7,618 bases of DNA from Clostridiales bacterium UBA4821 (GCA_002402315.1 DHFP01000267.1:1-7618); one strand, 5' to 3'. Positions 1-6,430 are shown, counted from the stretch's first letter. Made by a program: numbers and translations. Notes: a model not told the origin generated them from the sequence alone.

Positions 1-96
1 AAAAAAATAAACACAATTTCAAACGTTAATATTTCTCTACCCCAACTAAATATGATAATATATAGAAGTAAAACACATCTAAAGATGAGGTGGATA

Positions 97-939
97 ATGA
101 AAGAGATTAACGTTGCAGAAATCACTAGTACCATCAAAGACCTATGCATAAAAGCAAATTGCCATTTAAGCCAGGATATGAAACATGCCATTCAGCAGGC
201 CAGACAAAACGAACAATCAGAAGCAGGTAAAAGCACCCTTGACCAGATCATACAAAACTATCAAATTGCATCTGAGGAGAATATTGCAATATGCCAGGAT
301 ACCGGCATGACAGTAGTCTTCATTGAAATTGGACAAGAGGTGCACTTCACAGGCGGTAATTTGGAAGACGCTATAAATGAGGGTGTACGACAAGGGTATA
401 AGGAAGGCTATTTTAGAAAATCGGTTGTAGGCGATCCCATAAACCGTAAAAATACCGGAGATAATACTCCGGCAGTAATACATTACTCAATTATTTCCGG
501 AGATAAGATCAAAATACTTGCAGTGCCAAAGGGTTTTGGCAGTGAAAATATGAGTGCATTGAGAATGTTGAAGCCGTCAGACGGAGTTGAAGGGGTTATA
601 AATTTCGTGGTTGAAACTGTCGAGAAGGCTGGACCAAACCCATGTCCGCCAATTGTTGTCGGGGTTGGTATAGGCGGTACTATGGAAAAAGCGGCACTGC
701 TTGCAAAGAAAGCCCTTCTAAGGCCGGTTGATGCTAAGAACACGCGTGAAGATTTAAACCAATTAGAGGGACAGCTTCTGGAAAAGATAAACAGGCTTGG
801 AATTGGACCTCTTGGGTTGGGAGGAAGGGTAACAGCTCTTAAGGTAAATATAGAAACCTATGCTACCCATATAGCCGGTCTACCTGTGGCAGTCAATATT
901 AATTGCCACGTTACCCGTCATGCAGAGGGGGTAATATAA
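97..939 (+). CDS. Class I fumarate hydratase, alpha subunit (iron-sulfur subunit)
   Basis: This 280-residue protein is the N-terminal half of an oxygen-sensitive class I hydro-lyase, which interconverts fumarate and L-malate in the cytoplasm. Visible family marks are ICQDTG (Cys66), GPNPCPP (Cys183) and NINCHVTRHA (Cys270). In this family three such cysteines hold the catalytic [4Fe-4S] cluster. Also visible are GDPINRKNTGDNTPA near residue 113 and the glycine-rich GVGIGGT near residue 190. The frame is open from an ATG at 52, but the ATG at 97 is preferred: GAGGTG at 87-92 sits just before it, the resulting length fits the family, and the 15 extra residues look non-homologous. The beta subunit follows with a one-base overlap (TAATG), so the two are co-translated. 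A tartrate dehydratase alpha subunit has the same fold and cannot be fully excluded, but fumarase is the likelier role. No clear promoter is seen in bases 1-96; GATAAT at 54-59 lacks a convincing -35. Confidence 0.93.
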   Translation: MKEINVAEITSTIKDLCIKANCHLSQDMKHAIQQARQNEQSEAGKSTLDQIIQNYQIASEENIAICQDTGMTVVFIEIGQEVHFTGGNLEDAINEGVRQGYKEGYFRKSVVGDPINRKNTGDNTPAVIHYSIISGDKIKILAVPKGFGSENMSALRMLKPSDGVEGVINFVVETVEKAGPNPCPPIVVGVGIGGTMEKAALLAKKALLRPVDAKNTREDLNQLEGQLLEKINRLGIGPLGLGGRVTALKVNIETYATHIAGLPVAVNINCHVTRHAEGVI

Positions 940-1487
940 TGATTAAAATTATTACTCCAATTACTAAGAATGTTATTATAAGCCTTAAGGCGGGAGATGT
1001 GGTAAGTATTAGCGGTGTCATATATACAGCCAGGGATGCTACTCATAAGAAAATGATTGAGACCCTGAATAGGGGAGAAGAACTACCTTTTGAAATTAAG
1101 GATCAAATAATTTACTATGCCGGCCCATGTCCCGCCAAGCCCGGCAAGGTAATCGGACTTGCGGGTCCGACTACAAGCGGGAGAATGGATGCTTATACTC
1201 CGAGGCTGCTTCAACTTGGACTTGGGGGTATGATTGGAAAGGGCGCAAGGAGTAAAGAGGTTATTGATTCGATAGTTGGCAATAAAAGCATATATTTTGG
1301 AGCAACAGGAGGGGCCGGAGCACTGATTGCCGGATGTATCACCGGTCAGGAAATAATTGCTTATCCTGAATTAGGGCCTGAGGCATTAAGGAGACTGGAG
1401 GTTGTTAACTTTCCGGCGACTGTAATTATTGACTCACAGGGGTATAATTTGTATGAAATGGGAAAGGCAAAATATAAAATGGAATAA
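939..1487 (+). CDS. Class I fumarate hydratase, beta subunit
   Basis: This 182-residue protein is the C-terminal half of the class I fumarase, which is a single chain in E. coli FumA but split into two genes in many anaerobes. It pairs with the alpha subunit upstream to complete the active site. Family marks are ARDATH (residues 31-36), AGPCPAKPG (61-69), GPTTSGRMD (76-84), GKGARS (100-105) and GATGGAGALIAG (121-132). The start used is the ATG at 939, which overlaps the alpha stop by one base and has GAGGGGG at 925-931 with a 7-nt gap. An earlier in-frame ATG at 903 lies deep inside the alpha gene and would add residues without family character. The length is normal and the gene looks intact. 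Its last 16 codons have a diverged second copy at 6121-6168, beyond the germination operon. A tartrate dehydratase beta subunit is the alternative. Confidence 0.93.
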   Translation: MIKIITPITKNVIISLKAGDVVSISGVIYTARDATHKKMIETLNRGEELPFEIKDQIIYYAGPCPAKPGKVIGLAGPTTSGRMDAYTPRLLQLGLGGMIGKGARSKEVIDSIVGNKSIYFGATGGAGALIAGCITGQEIIAYPELGPEALRRLEVVNFPATVIIDSQGYNLYEMGKAKYKME

Positions 1488-1507
1488 GGATGTTAATAAA
1501 ACAGATT

Positions 1508-1540
1508 AAAAAAATAGGAATTTATTATTTCATCATTCCT
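1508..1540 (-). terminator. Probable intrinsic terminator of the germination operon
   Basis: On the minus strand AGGAAT (1540-1535) and ATTCCT (1521-1516) can form a 6-bp stem with a 13-nt loop. It is followed after one A by seven T residues (1514-1508). It lies 20 bp past the gerB-like stop, where a minus-strand terminator is expected. On the plus strand the same hairpin is followed by TAACAAAATAG, not a T-tract, so it is a poor terminator for the fumarase genes. The stem is short and AT-rich, so efficiency is uncertain. Confidence 0.5.
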
Positions 1541-1559
1541 TAACAAAATAGCCGGCATC

Positions 1560-2657
1560 CTACGTGTGTTTCCGGTCTTCTTTTTGTTTTCTAATTACAG
1601 CAGTAATCAGGGCCAGGAACGGTACTCCGCAAAAAGGTATCCATGCGTATAGTTTAAACGGTATTGCTTTATATACGATAAATGAGAAATCCGGCGGAAG
1701 TAATGCTGTTGTGAAGATTAATACCGCATAGGGTATTAAAAGAGGCCGGTAATCATTCAGGCTGAAAGCTTTTGCAAATAATGTAACCATAAAATAAAAA
1801 TATAGACTCAAGCAAAACAAGCCTGATAATATCCACTCAAAAAGAAATATGGCTTCAAACCTTTGAAAGAATTTTCCCAAGTTTATTGTCCGCACTATAT
1901 GAAATGCGGCGGAGATTACCTCAGAACGCGTATAATATGGGGAAAGCAGGGTATAAATTGTAAAGCCTAATAATATTGATATGGTTGAAATAATTATGCT
2001 TATATATCCGATTTTTTCAAGGTTTTTAATTCCCCCCAATGAATTCACAAAAAAAGCAAGTAAAAAAATTTCTATAAAAGAAGAACTTCCCCAAATACCG
2101 TAGTAAAATATTTTATCCAATCCGTATCCGAATAACGGGAAAAACCTATGGGGGCGAAAACTTGCTGCAGACAGCAGGTATACGGCTATAAGACCAATCA
2201 GAAGAGCAATTGAAAAGAAAGAGGCTGTTCTTGCCAGGGATTCAAGCCCCAAACAGCTTAATATTACCATGGCCAGTAAACAAACAATAAAAATGACGCT
2301 GATTGGAGTTGACGGCAGGGTAATGGTCTTCAATACATCATTAAACTCCCTTAAAGTTATAGCAGTATAGGCAATTCCATATATGGAAATTAAAATTATA
2401 ATTGTTTTTCCGATTATTGTACCGAATACTTTTTGCAGAATTTCTACAAGGCTTTTGCCGGGGAATCTTTTCATCAATAGGCATATAAAATAAAAGGCGA
2501 TGATTGAGGTTAAACCCGAAACAATGATTCCCATACATATTGCAGTCCCCAAAACCTGGGAAAACCAGGTCGGCATGACAAAAAAGAATTTGGACATAAA
2601 TGATATTGTTATAAGGCTTACTATTTCATAGGCTCCGATTTTACCTTCCTGAATCAT
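1560..2657 (-). CDS. GerAB-family spore germinant receptor permease subunit (B subunit)
   Basis: This 365-residue, very hydrophobic protein has the size and layout of the endospore germination permease family, a branch of the APC transporter superfamily. In GerA-type receptors the B subunit lies in the spore inner membrane and is thought to bind the germinant. About ten membrane segments can be drawn, roughly at residues 10-30, 36-60, 80-101, 118-137, 145-165, 187-206, 216-238, 267-295, 304-322 and 335-355, followed by a basic tail (IRKQKEDRKHT). Family-like stretches are the N-terminal EGKIGAYEIVSLIT, KRFPGKSLVEI near 63-73 and FFQRFEAIFLFEWI near 263-276. The start at 2657 is supported by AAGGAG (2669-2664) six nt upstream. 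It is the last gene of the minus-strand operon, 18 nt after the 54-codon gene. The germinant cannot be read from sequence, and the specific paralogue (GerA, GerB or GerK type) is not assignable. Confidence 0.93.
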   Translation of the reverse strand: MIQEGKIGAYEIVSLITISFMSKFFFVMPTWFSQVLGTAICMGIIVSGLTSIIAFYFICLLMKRFPGKSLVEILQKVFGTIIGKTIIILISIYGIAYTAITLREFNDVLKTITLPSTPISVIFIVCLLAMVILSCLGLESLARTASFFSIALLIGLIAVYLLSAASFRPHRFFPLFGYGLDKIFYYGIWGSSSFIEIFLLAFFVNSLGGIKNLEKIGYISIIISTISILLGFTIYTLLSPYYTRSEVISAAFHIVRTINLGKFFQRFEAIFLFEWILSGLFCLSLYFYFMVTLFAKAFSLNDYRPLLIPYAVLIFTTALLPPDFSFIVYKAIPFKLYAWIPFCGVPFLALITAVIRKQKEDRKHT

Positions 2658-2675
2658 ACTCTGCTCCTTTTATAA

Positions 2676-2840
2676 TTAAAGTTTGATTATTGCAGCTGCC
2701 GCCGGAAATATCAGGGTAACCAGCGCCAGAATAATTATGCTGACGGCGCCCTGCCTGTTTCCCTGATCCCAAGTATATTTTGCAAAAGTAAGGGTATAAA
2801 AACTTACAATCAAAAGAAAAATTATTATCAGATAAAGCAT
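2676..2840 (-). CDS. Small two-TM protein, candidate germinant receptor D subunit
   Basis: This is a 54-residue ORF between the gerC-like and gerB-like genes. It starts one base after the gerC-like stop (TAG-G-ATG) and ends 18 nt before the gerB-like start. The RBS would be GGTGAG (2850-2845), inside the end of gerC, so translation is probably coupled. The protein has a hydrophobic helix at residues 2-20, a short polar loop (KYTWDQGNRQG, 21-31) and a second hydrophobic helix at 32-51 ending in IIKL. It would therefore be a membrane hairpin of two TM segments. Small two-TM D-subunit genes are known in some Bacillus germinant receptor operons, where they modulate germination. Position and topology match that class, but I did not recognise a diagnostic motif, so the assignment is inference. 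That it is a real gene is better supported: it fills the gap between gerC and gerB exactly, with tight spacing and an RBS. Confidence 0.75.
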   Translation of the reverse strand: MLYLIIIFLLIVSFYTLTFAKYTWDQGNRQGAVSIIILALVTLIFPAAAAIIKL

Positions 2841-2841
2841 C

Positions 2842-4155
2842 CTACTCACCAGCCTTTCTGACAGGCGATAAATAAATCGATATACCCGGCCTTCTTATAT
2901 TTACAGCAACTTCTGTAGCAATATGGGCATCCTTGAACTTTTCCGGCCATTCGTAACCTTCCCATTCCTGAATTGTCAGGAAGTGCGCGGCCATGAACCT
3001 TCCAAAGCCGAATATATCCGAATTAAACTCATGCTGGGACTTTTTTATAATTTCATCCAGTATTTCCCGGATATATTCTTTAAGGGCATTTTCTGCAATA
3101 GGAAGAAGCTCCGGGTCCGCATAGCTTGCAGCGGTTTGAGCTATAGCCCAGTTTGCTTCTATATTCAGCGTCAGGTGTACAAAGGGTTTTCCATCTTCAA
3201 ACCATGTTTTTATCTTTGGTTTTCTGGCCGGGCGCACATCAAAATTAATAAAACGTTTAGGGTTTTGGGGATCTCTGACATCCATAAATGCTCTTTTGAA
3301 TTCTCCTCTTGCCATTAACAGGACCCTTGTTTCATCCCCGTTAAGCTCGCCAACCATTTTATCGCCGTCAAAAACCGCAGTACCCATTGTATTTCTCTTT
3401 AAGTCTCCTTTTATGCCGATATCTCCTGCTGTCTGATTATAAATAATACCGGTTTGGGGCGAGGCGCCTGCCTTAGGGCTGTTTACTCCCGCAAGTATTG
3501 CAATTGGTTGAATATAAGTTGATTTTATATTGCTGTAAAAATCCCTGTCCGTGAACCGGGAATAAAAGCCTGTGCTTTCACTTTGGCGGGTAATAAGCTC
3601 TATTGTTTTTGAAGGATTGGTTCCAATAATCGATATATTATTATTTATAAAATTTTCAGCTCCTGATCTGGCTACCAATACGGTTATCGGCCGTCTTAAA
3701 TCCCAATATCCCGCTAATATACCTAAATAAGGAGATAAACCTTCTCCGGCAAGGTCTTCTGAGAAAACAATAATTTTTAGATGCATAAAGGTAAGGCGGC
3801 GGGTCAAGGATGTATTTAACAGGTTAAGTGCGCCAAATACCGTCGGTGCTTCCACAGACAATATATCAAACCCTTCTTTACCCTTTTCAGACGTTGAAGA
3901 CTTCTTTCCGCCGCCGGTTTCTTGATCTCCGCCTTCCTTAAGGCTGGTAAACTGCACTGTTGTTTTTATATTATCATGACTGCCTTTATCAAGCCCCAAT
4001 GAAATAACATATACCAAATCATCAATTTCATTAATATCATGGCAGCCCGGCAGCGGAAGCAAAAGAAGGATAATTAACAAAGCAGTCGGCATTTTATGCA
4101 TGATAAAGTGTCCCCTTTCTTTTTTATAGTCCCCGGTTTTGCTTTTCTGGATCAT
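2842..4155 (-). CDS. GerAC-family spore germination lipoprotein (C subunit)
   Basis: This is the C subunit of a GerA-type germinant receptor, a lipoprotein anchored on the outer face of the spore inner membrane. The hydrophobic stretch PTALLIILLLLPLPGC is a lipobox-type signal peptide, with the lipidated Cys at residue 38 of the long form. GCHDINEIDDL replaces the usual GCWD..EI. Later family features are the LTRRLTFMHLKIIVFSE region (117-133), TIELITRQSESTGFYSRF (184-201) and a C-terminal GerAC domain. That domain carries SDIFGFGRFM, two tryptophans in EWEGYEWPEKF and a terminal strand with RRPG. Residues 73-95 are a Gly/Lys/Ser-rich low-complexity insert. The start is ambiguous. ATG at 4155 overlaps the gerA stop (ATGA) with AAAGGAG five nt upstream. 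ATG at 4101 would give a compact 20-residue signal ending at Cys20 and has AAAGGGGA nine nt upstream. At 437 residues (419 for the short form) it is slightly long for the family. Confidence 0.93.
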   Translation of the reverse strand: MIQKSKTGDYKKERGHFIMHKMPTALLIILLLLPLPGCHDINEIDDLVYVISLGLDKGSHDNIKTTVQFTSLKEGGDQETGGGKKSSTSEKGKEGFDILSVEAPTVFGALNLLNTSLTRRLTFMHLKIIVFSEDLAGEGLSPYLGILAGYWDLRRPITVLVARSGAENFINNNISIIGTNPSKTIELITRQSESTGFYSRFTDRDFYSNIKSTYIQPIAILAGVNSPKAGASPQTGIIYNQTAGDIGIKGDLKRNTMGTAVFDGDKMVGELNGDETRVLLMARGEFKRAFMDVRDPQNPKRFINFDVRPARKPKIKTWFEDGKPFVHLTLNIEANWAIAQTAASYADPELLPIAENALKEYIREILDEIIKKSQHEFNSDIFGFGRFMAAHFLTIQEWEGYEWPEKFKDAHIATEVAVNIRRPGISIYLSPVRKAGE

Positions 4156-5951
4156 GGCGGCTCCTTTCTGCCTTTGGGCTTGGACTTAACCCAGCCTCTG
4201 GAGATGCCGGGCTGTCTTTTCTTATCTAATGGTTGAATATAATCAGGTCTTGTTTCCTGCTTCCAAATAGGGAATCTAAACAGTGTATCTTTGAACGCAT
4301 TCCCGGTAAAGGGAGCAGCCGGGGATAAAAAGGGAACTCCAAAGGATTTCATGCTGCTCATTAACCCCACCATAACAAATAGGCCAAGGGATATGCCGTA
4401 AAAACCGAGCATATATCCTAAGAAAATAAAGAAGAAGCGTAATATTCTTATTGAAAAACTTAGCTGATAATTAGGTATGGTAAAGGAACCAAGACCAGTC
4501 ATAGCAATTACTATAACCAATATTGGGCTGATAATTTTTGCAGCAACGGCGGCCTGTCCTAAAATAAGAGTCCCTATAATTCCAACTGTGGTACCTATTA
4601 TTCCTGGAACTCTAATACTGGCCTCTCTTACTATTTCAAAGGATATTTCCATCAGAAGTATTTCTACAATACTTGGGAATGGAACTTCTTCTCTTGCTTT
4701 TTCGATTGAAATTAAAAGATCGGTAGGAATCATTTCCTGATGAAAGTTAGTAAGAGCAATGTATATCCCCGGCAGCAGTAATGCCAGTCCCATTGCGATA
4801 AATCTGATAATTCTTAAAAATGTTCCGAACTGCCATCTCAGGTTGGAGCTTTCGGATGTTTGAACTAATGATGTTAATGTTGCTGGTACTGTCAGTGCAT
4901 AAGGAGAACCATCAACAATTATTGCTACTTTACCTTCTATTATAAATGATGCAATTCTGTCAGGTCTTTCTGTAATTATAGTTTGGGGAAACATGGATAA
5001 GGGGCTATCCTCAATAAATTGTTCCAGCGCCCCTATTGAGTATATAGAATCGGTTTTAATGCTTTTTATTCTTCTTTTAACCTCTTCTACCAAGGCTGGA
5101 TTTGCCAGACCTTTTATATACATAATTGCACAGGAATTGTTGTCTGTATCTCCAAGCACAAATGTTTCCGTTACAAGGTTTTTGTTTTTTATCCGCCTTC
5201 TGATTAAAGTTGCATTAGTTCTGAGGTTTTCAACAAACCCTTCCTGTGAGCCGAAGACAACTGACTCGGTTAAAGTTCTTTCAATAGGTCTTTTTTCATA
5301 TCCCTTGGATTCTATACACAATGCATAAGGACACCTATCAATAAATACAGCAATAAGACCATACAAAACCAGTTGAATAGTCGTGGAAATCTTGTACTCT
5401 TGTGATGTCTCACCGGCACGGACTATATCTTCAGGAATCAGCTCGCAAACAGATGAATCTATTTTTCTATTGAAGTTTTCCGGTACCATTAAGCATTCGA
5501 GAAGGTTATACAATGCTTTTATATCAATCATTCCGTCTATAAATACGCAAAAAGCCTTTGTCCTATCAGGGTTGGCAAGCCTGAATTCTCTGATAATGAT
5601 ATCCTTGTTTTGAGGATAATTCAGCTGGTTTTTGATGATTTCAAGGTTTGTTTGCAGGTCTGAACTGATTTTATCCGGATTCATATATTCTTCAGGAGCA
5701 GATTCCCTAGCCGAATTCCATTCCGGGACATTAAGAGGTTCTTTAATTTTCCTGACTTTCTTGGGAGTTTTATCATCTGTACTGCTGCTGTCCTGTTTTA
5801 ACTCGGATTTTATTGTATTTTCATGTCTATCAATATTTTCATCGTTAAACTCTGGCAATACAAAAGTATGAGGTTCTGGAGGCTCTTTATATACAAAAAG
5901 ATTAAAGAACTTATACAGCAAGAGCAAAGATGATCTTTCCTTTTTAGACAT
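4152..5951 (-). CDS. GerAA-family spore germinant receptor subunit (A subunit)
   Basis: This is the A subunit of a GerA-type germinant receptor, an inner-membrane protein of the spore and the first gene of the operon. It is 599 residues long. Residues 1-25 are partly hydrophobic, and about 30-100 form a polar, Ser/Lys/Glu-rich, probably disordered stretch. A soluble GerA N-terminal domain follows at about 110-360, with GSQEGFVENLRTN (234-246), IRRRIKNKN, ERPDRIASFIIEGKVAIIVDGSPYAL (328-353). The membrane part begins near 378. It includes PSIVEILLMEISFEIVREA (426-444), PGIIGTTVGIIGTLILGQAAV (449-469) and hydrophobic helices up to about 533, followed by a basic, Pro-rich tail. These blocks are typical of the family. 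The long N-terminal linker makes it longer than the roughly 480-500 residues of Bacillus GerAA. The start at 5951 is set by AGGAGG (5963-5958) six nt upstream. The gerC-like gene follows with an ATGA overlap. No convincing sigma-G promoter was found upstream. Confidence 0.95.
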   Translation of the reverse strand: MSKKERSSLLLLYKFFNLFVYKEPPEPHTFVLPEFNDENIDRHENTIKSELKQDSSSTDDKTPKKVRKIKEPLNVPEWNSARESAPEEYMNPDKISSDLQTNLEIIKNQLNYPQNKDIIIREFRLANPDRTKAFCVFIDGMIDIKALYNLLECLMVPENFNRKIDSSVCELIPEDIVRAGETSQEYKISTTIQLVLYGLIAVFIDRCPYALCIESKGYEKRPIERTLTESVVFGSQEGFVENLRTNATLIRRRIKNKNLVTETFVLGDTDNNSCAIMYIKGLANPALVEEVKRRIKSIKTDSIYSIGALEQFIEDSPLSMFPQTIITERPDRIASFIIEGKVAIIVDGSPYALTVPATLTSLVQTSESSNLRWQFGTFLRIIRFIAMGLALLLPGIYIALTNFHQEMIPTDLLISIEKAREEVPFPSIVEILLMEISFEIVREASIRVPGIIGTTVGIIGTLILGQAAVAAKIISPILVIVIAMTGLGSFTIPNYQLSFSIRILRFFFIFLGYMLGFYGISLGLFVMVGLMSSMKSFGVPFLSPAAPFTGNAFKDTLFRFPIWKQETRPDYIQPLDKKRQPGISRGWVKSKPKGRKEPP

Positions 5952-6032
5952 AGGGAACCTCCTAATGAATAATGATTATTGAACCATACCTGGGATTAAA
6001 ATTAAACTTGATTAAATACTATTAAATATTTA

Positions 6033-6069
6033 AAAAACTAATAATAATTTCCAATTATTATTAGTTTTT
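6033..6069. terminator. 17-bp perfect AT-rich hairpin, possible bidirectional terminator
   Basis: Bases 6033-6049 and 6053-6069 are perfect reverse complements (17 bp) around the loop TCC. The arms begin with AAAAAC and end with GTTTTT, so each strand shows a stem followed by a five-T run, the form of a bidirectional intrinsic terminator. There is only one G-C pair in the stem, so the strength is doubtful. It lies 82-118 bp upstream of the gerA-like start. It would stop leftward transcription from the zinc-ribbon stump before it enters the germination operon. Confidence 0.5.
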
Positions 6070-6093
6070 CATAAGAGATGCAAAATTATACGT

Positions 6094-6168
6094 AATGCCG
6101 TCCATGATGATCGAACCTAAGGTAATAATTTGTATGAGATAGGAAAGTCGAAACATGAAATGGCATAG
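6094..6168 (+). pseudogene. Remnant of a fumarase beta-subunit 3' end
   Basis: Read from 6121, the codons give GNNLYEIGKSKHEMA followed by TAG. The intact fumarase beta subunit ends GYNLYEMGKAKYKME and stop. By eye, 38 of 48 bases match between 6121-6168 and 1440-1487, including 13 in a row around AATTTGTATGA. Upstream, 6095-6120 read in the next frame gives MPSMMIEPK, which resembles FPATVIIDSQ of the intact copy with one codon missing. Joining the two parts needs one extra G at about 6121, so the remnant is frameshifted. Nothing resembling the rest of the gene precedes it. It is a broken piece of a diverged fumarase (or tartrate dehydratase) beta gene, in the same orientation as the intact one. 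Confidence 0.75.
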
Positions 6169-6184
6169 GGGATACCTATGCCAT
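6160..6184. repeat. 10-bp perfect inverted repeat at the junction of two gene remnants
   Basis: ATGGCATAGG (6160-6169) and CCTATGCCAT (6175-6184) are perfect reverse complements with a 5-nt loop (GGATA). The left arm carries the last Met-Ala-stop of the fumarase beta remnant, and the right arm carries Met-Ala-stop of the zinc-ribbon stump on the other strand. No T-tract follows on either strand, so it is not a standard terminator. Confidence 0.75.
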
Positions 6185-6235
6185 GATATTAAAGGTGTGA
6201 TTACATTTTGTACATTTTAAATCGTAAAAAGGCAT
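6176..6235 (-). pseudogene. Truncated FmdB-like zinc-ribbon gene (N-terminal stump)
   Basis: A 19-codon minus-strand ORF reads MPFYDLKCTKCNHTFNIMA and then TAG. The opening MPxYDxKCxxCxHxF is the start of the small FmdB-type zinc-ribbon proteins, in which a first CxxC is normally followed some 15-25 residues later by a second CxxC. Here Cys8 and Cys11 are present and the second knuckle is absent, so a complete zinc site cannot form. The start has a strong RBS (GGAGGT, 6250-6245, 9 nt away) and a promoter candidate farther upstream. The upstream half of the gene is therefore in good order and the loss is at the 3' side. The reading stops inside the inverted repeat, and beyond it the DNA is the fumarase remnant in antisense. 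It may be a decayed gene, or less likely a functional micro-ORF. Confidence 0.6.
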
Positions 6236-6294
6236 ATTACACAGACCTCCATTTCCAATGTTTAGTTTGTTTCGATATTTTATACTACCTACCT

Positions 6295-6323
6295 AATATA
6301 AATTGGTTATTCAAATAATTCAA
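6295..6323 (-). promoter_or_regulatory. Candidate vegetative promoter for the zinc-ribbon stump
   Basis: On the minus strand TTGAAT (6323-6318) and TATATT (6300-6295) are 17 bp apart, matching the sigma-A -35 (4 of 6) and -10 (5 of 6). Transcription would begin near 6288 and run leftward into the RBS and ORF at 6250-6176. The region is AT-rich, so a chance match is possible. Confidence 0.4.
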
Positions 6324-6401
6324 TAGAATTTAATCAAGTAACAAGAGAATAGTAGATAGTATTAATGAATAGTAAAAGCCAAAGAAAATCAAAATCATAA
6401 A

Positions 6402-6430
6402 TTGATATTAATATTTTGAGATGGTATAAC
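6402..6430 (+). promoter_or_regulatory. Candidate sigma-A promoter P1 of the J-protein gene
   Basis: TTGATA (6402-6407) and TATAAC (6425-6430) are separated by 17 bp. Each hexamer differs from the vegetative consensus at one position. The predicted start site is near 6437, giving a leader of about 150 nt before the J-protein ATG. A CtsR-like box lies immediately downstream of the start site. Confidence 0.5.

Noticed and set aside
52..96. Upstream in-frame ATG extending the fumarase alpha subunit by 15 residues
   Set aside because: No RBS precedes position 52, while GAGGTG precedes the ATG at 97. The extension has no family-like sequence.
1487..1561. AGGATG (1487-1492) and CATCCT (1556-1561) as a long-range hairpin between the convergent genes
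   Set aside because: Only 6 bp with a loop of over 60 nt and no T-tract. The smaller hairpin inside it explains termination better.
2923..3318. 131-codon plus-strand ORF opposite the gerC-like gene
   Set aside because: It is antisense to a clear GerC coding region and has no family-like sequence. It reads as a shadow.
4477..5871. Several plus-strand ORFs of 76-111 codons opposite the gerA-like gene
   Set aside because: All are antisense shadows of a conserved GerA frame, without recognisable domains.
5964..6032. Sigma-G promoter for the gerA-like gene (GTATG with CATTATT or CATTAGG downstream)
   Set aside because: The spacing is wrong, or the start site would fall inside the ribosome binding site. 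No pair met the consensus well enough to call.
6282..6362. Inverted repeat ATACTACCTAC (6282-6292) with GTAGATAGTAT (6352-6362)
   Set aside because: It has one mismatch and a 59-nt loop in AT-rich DNA, and overlaps the promoter candidate in no meaningful way. Chance is likely.
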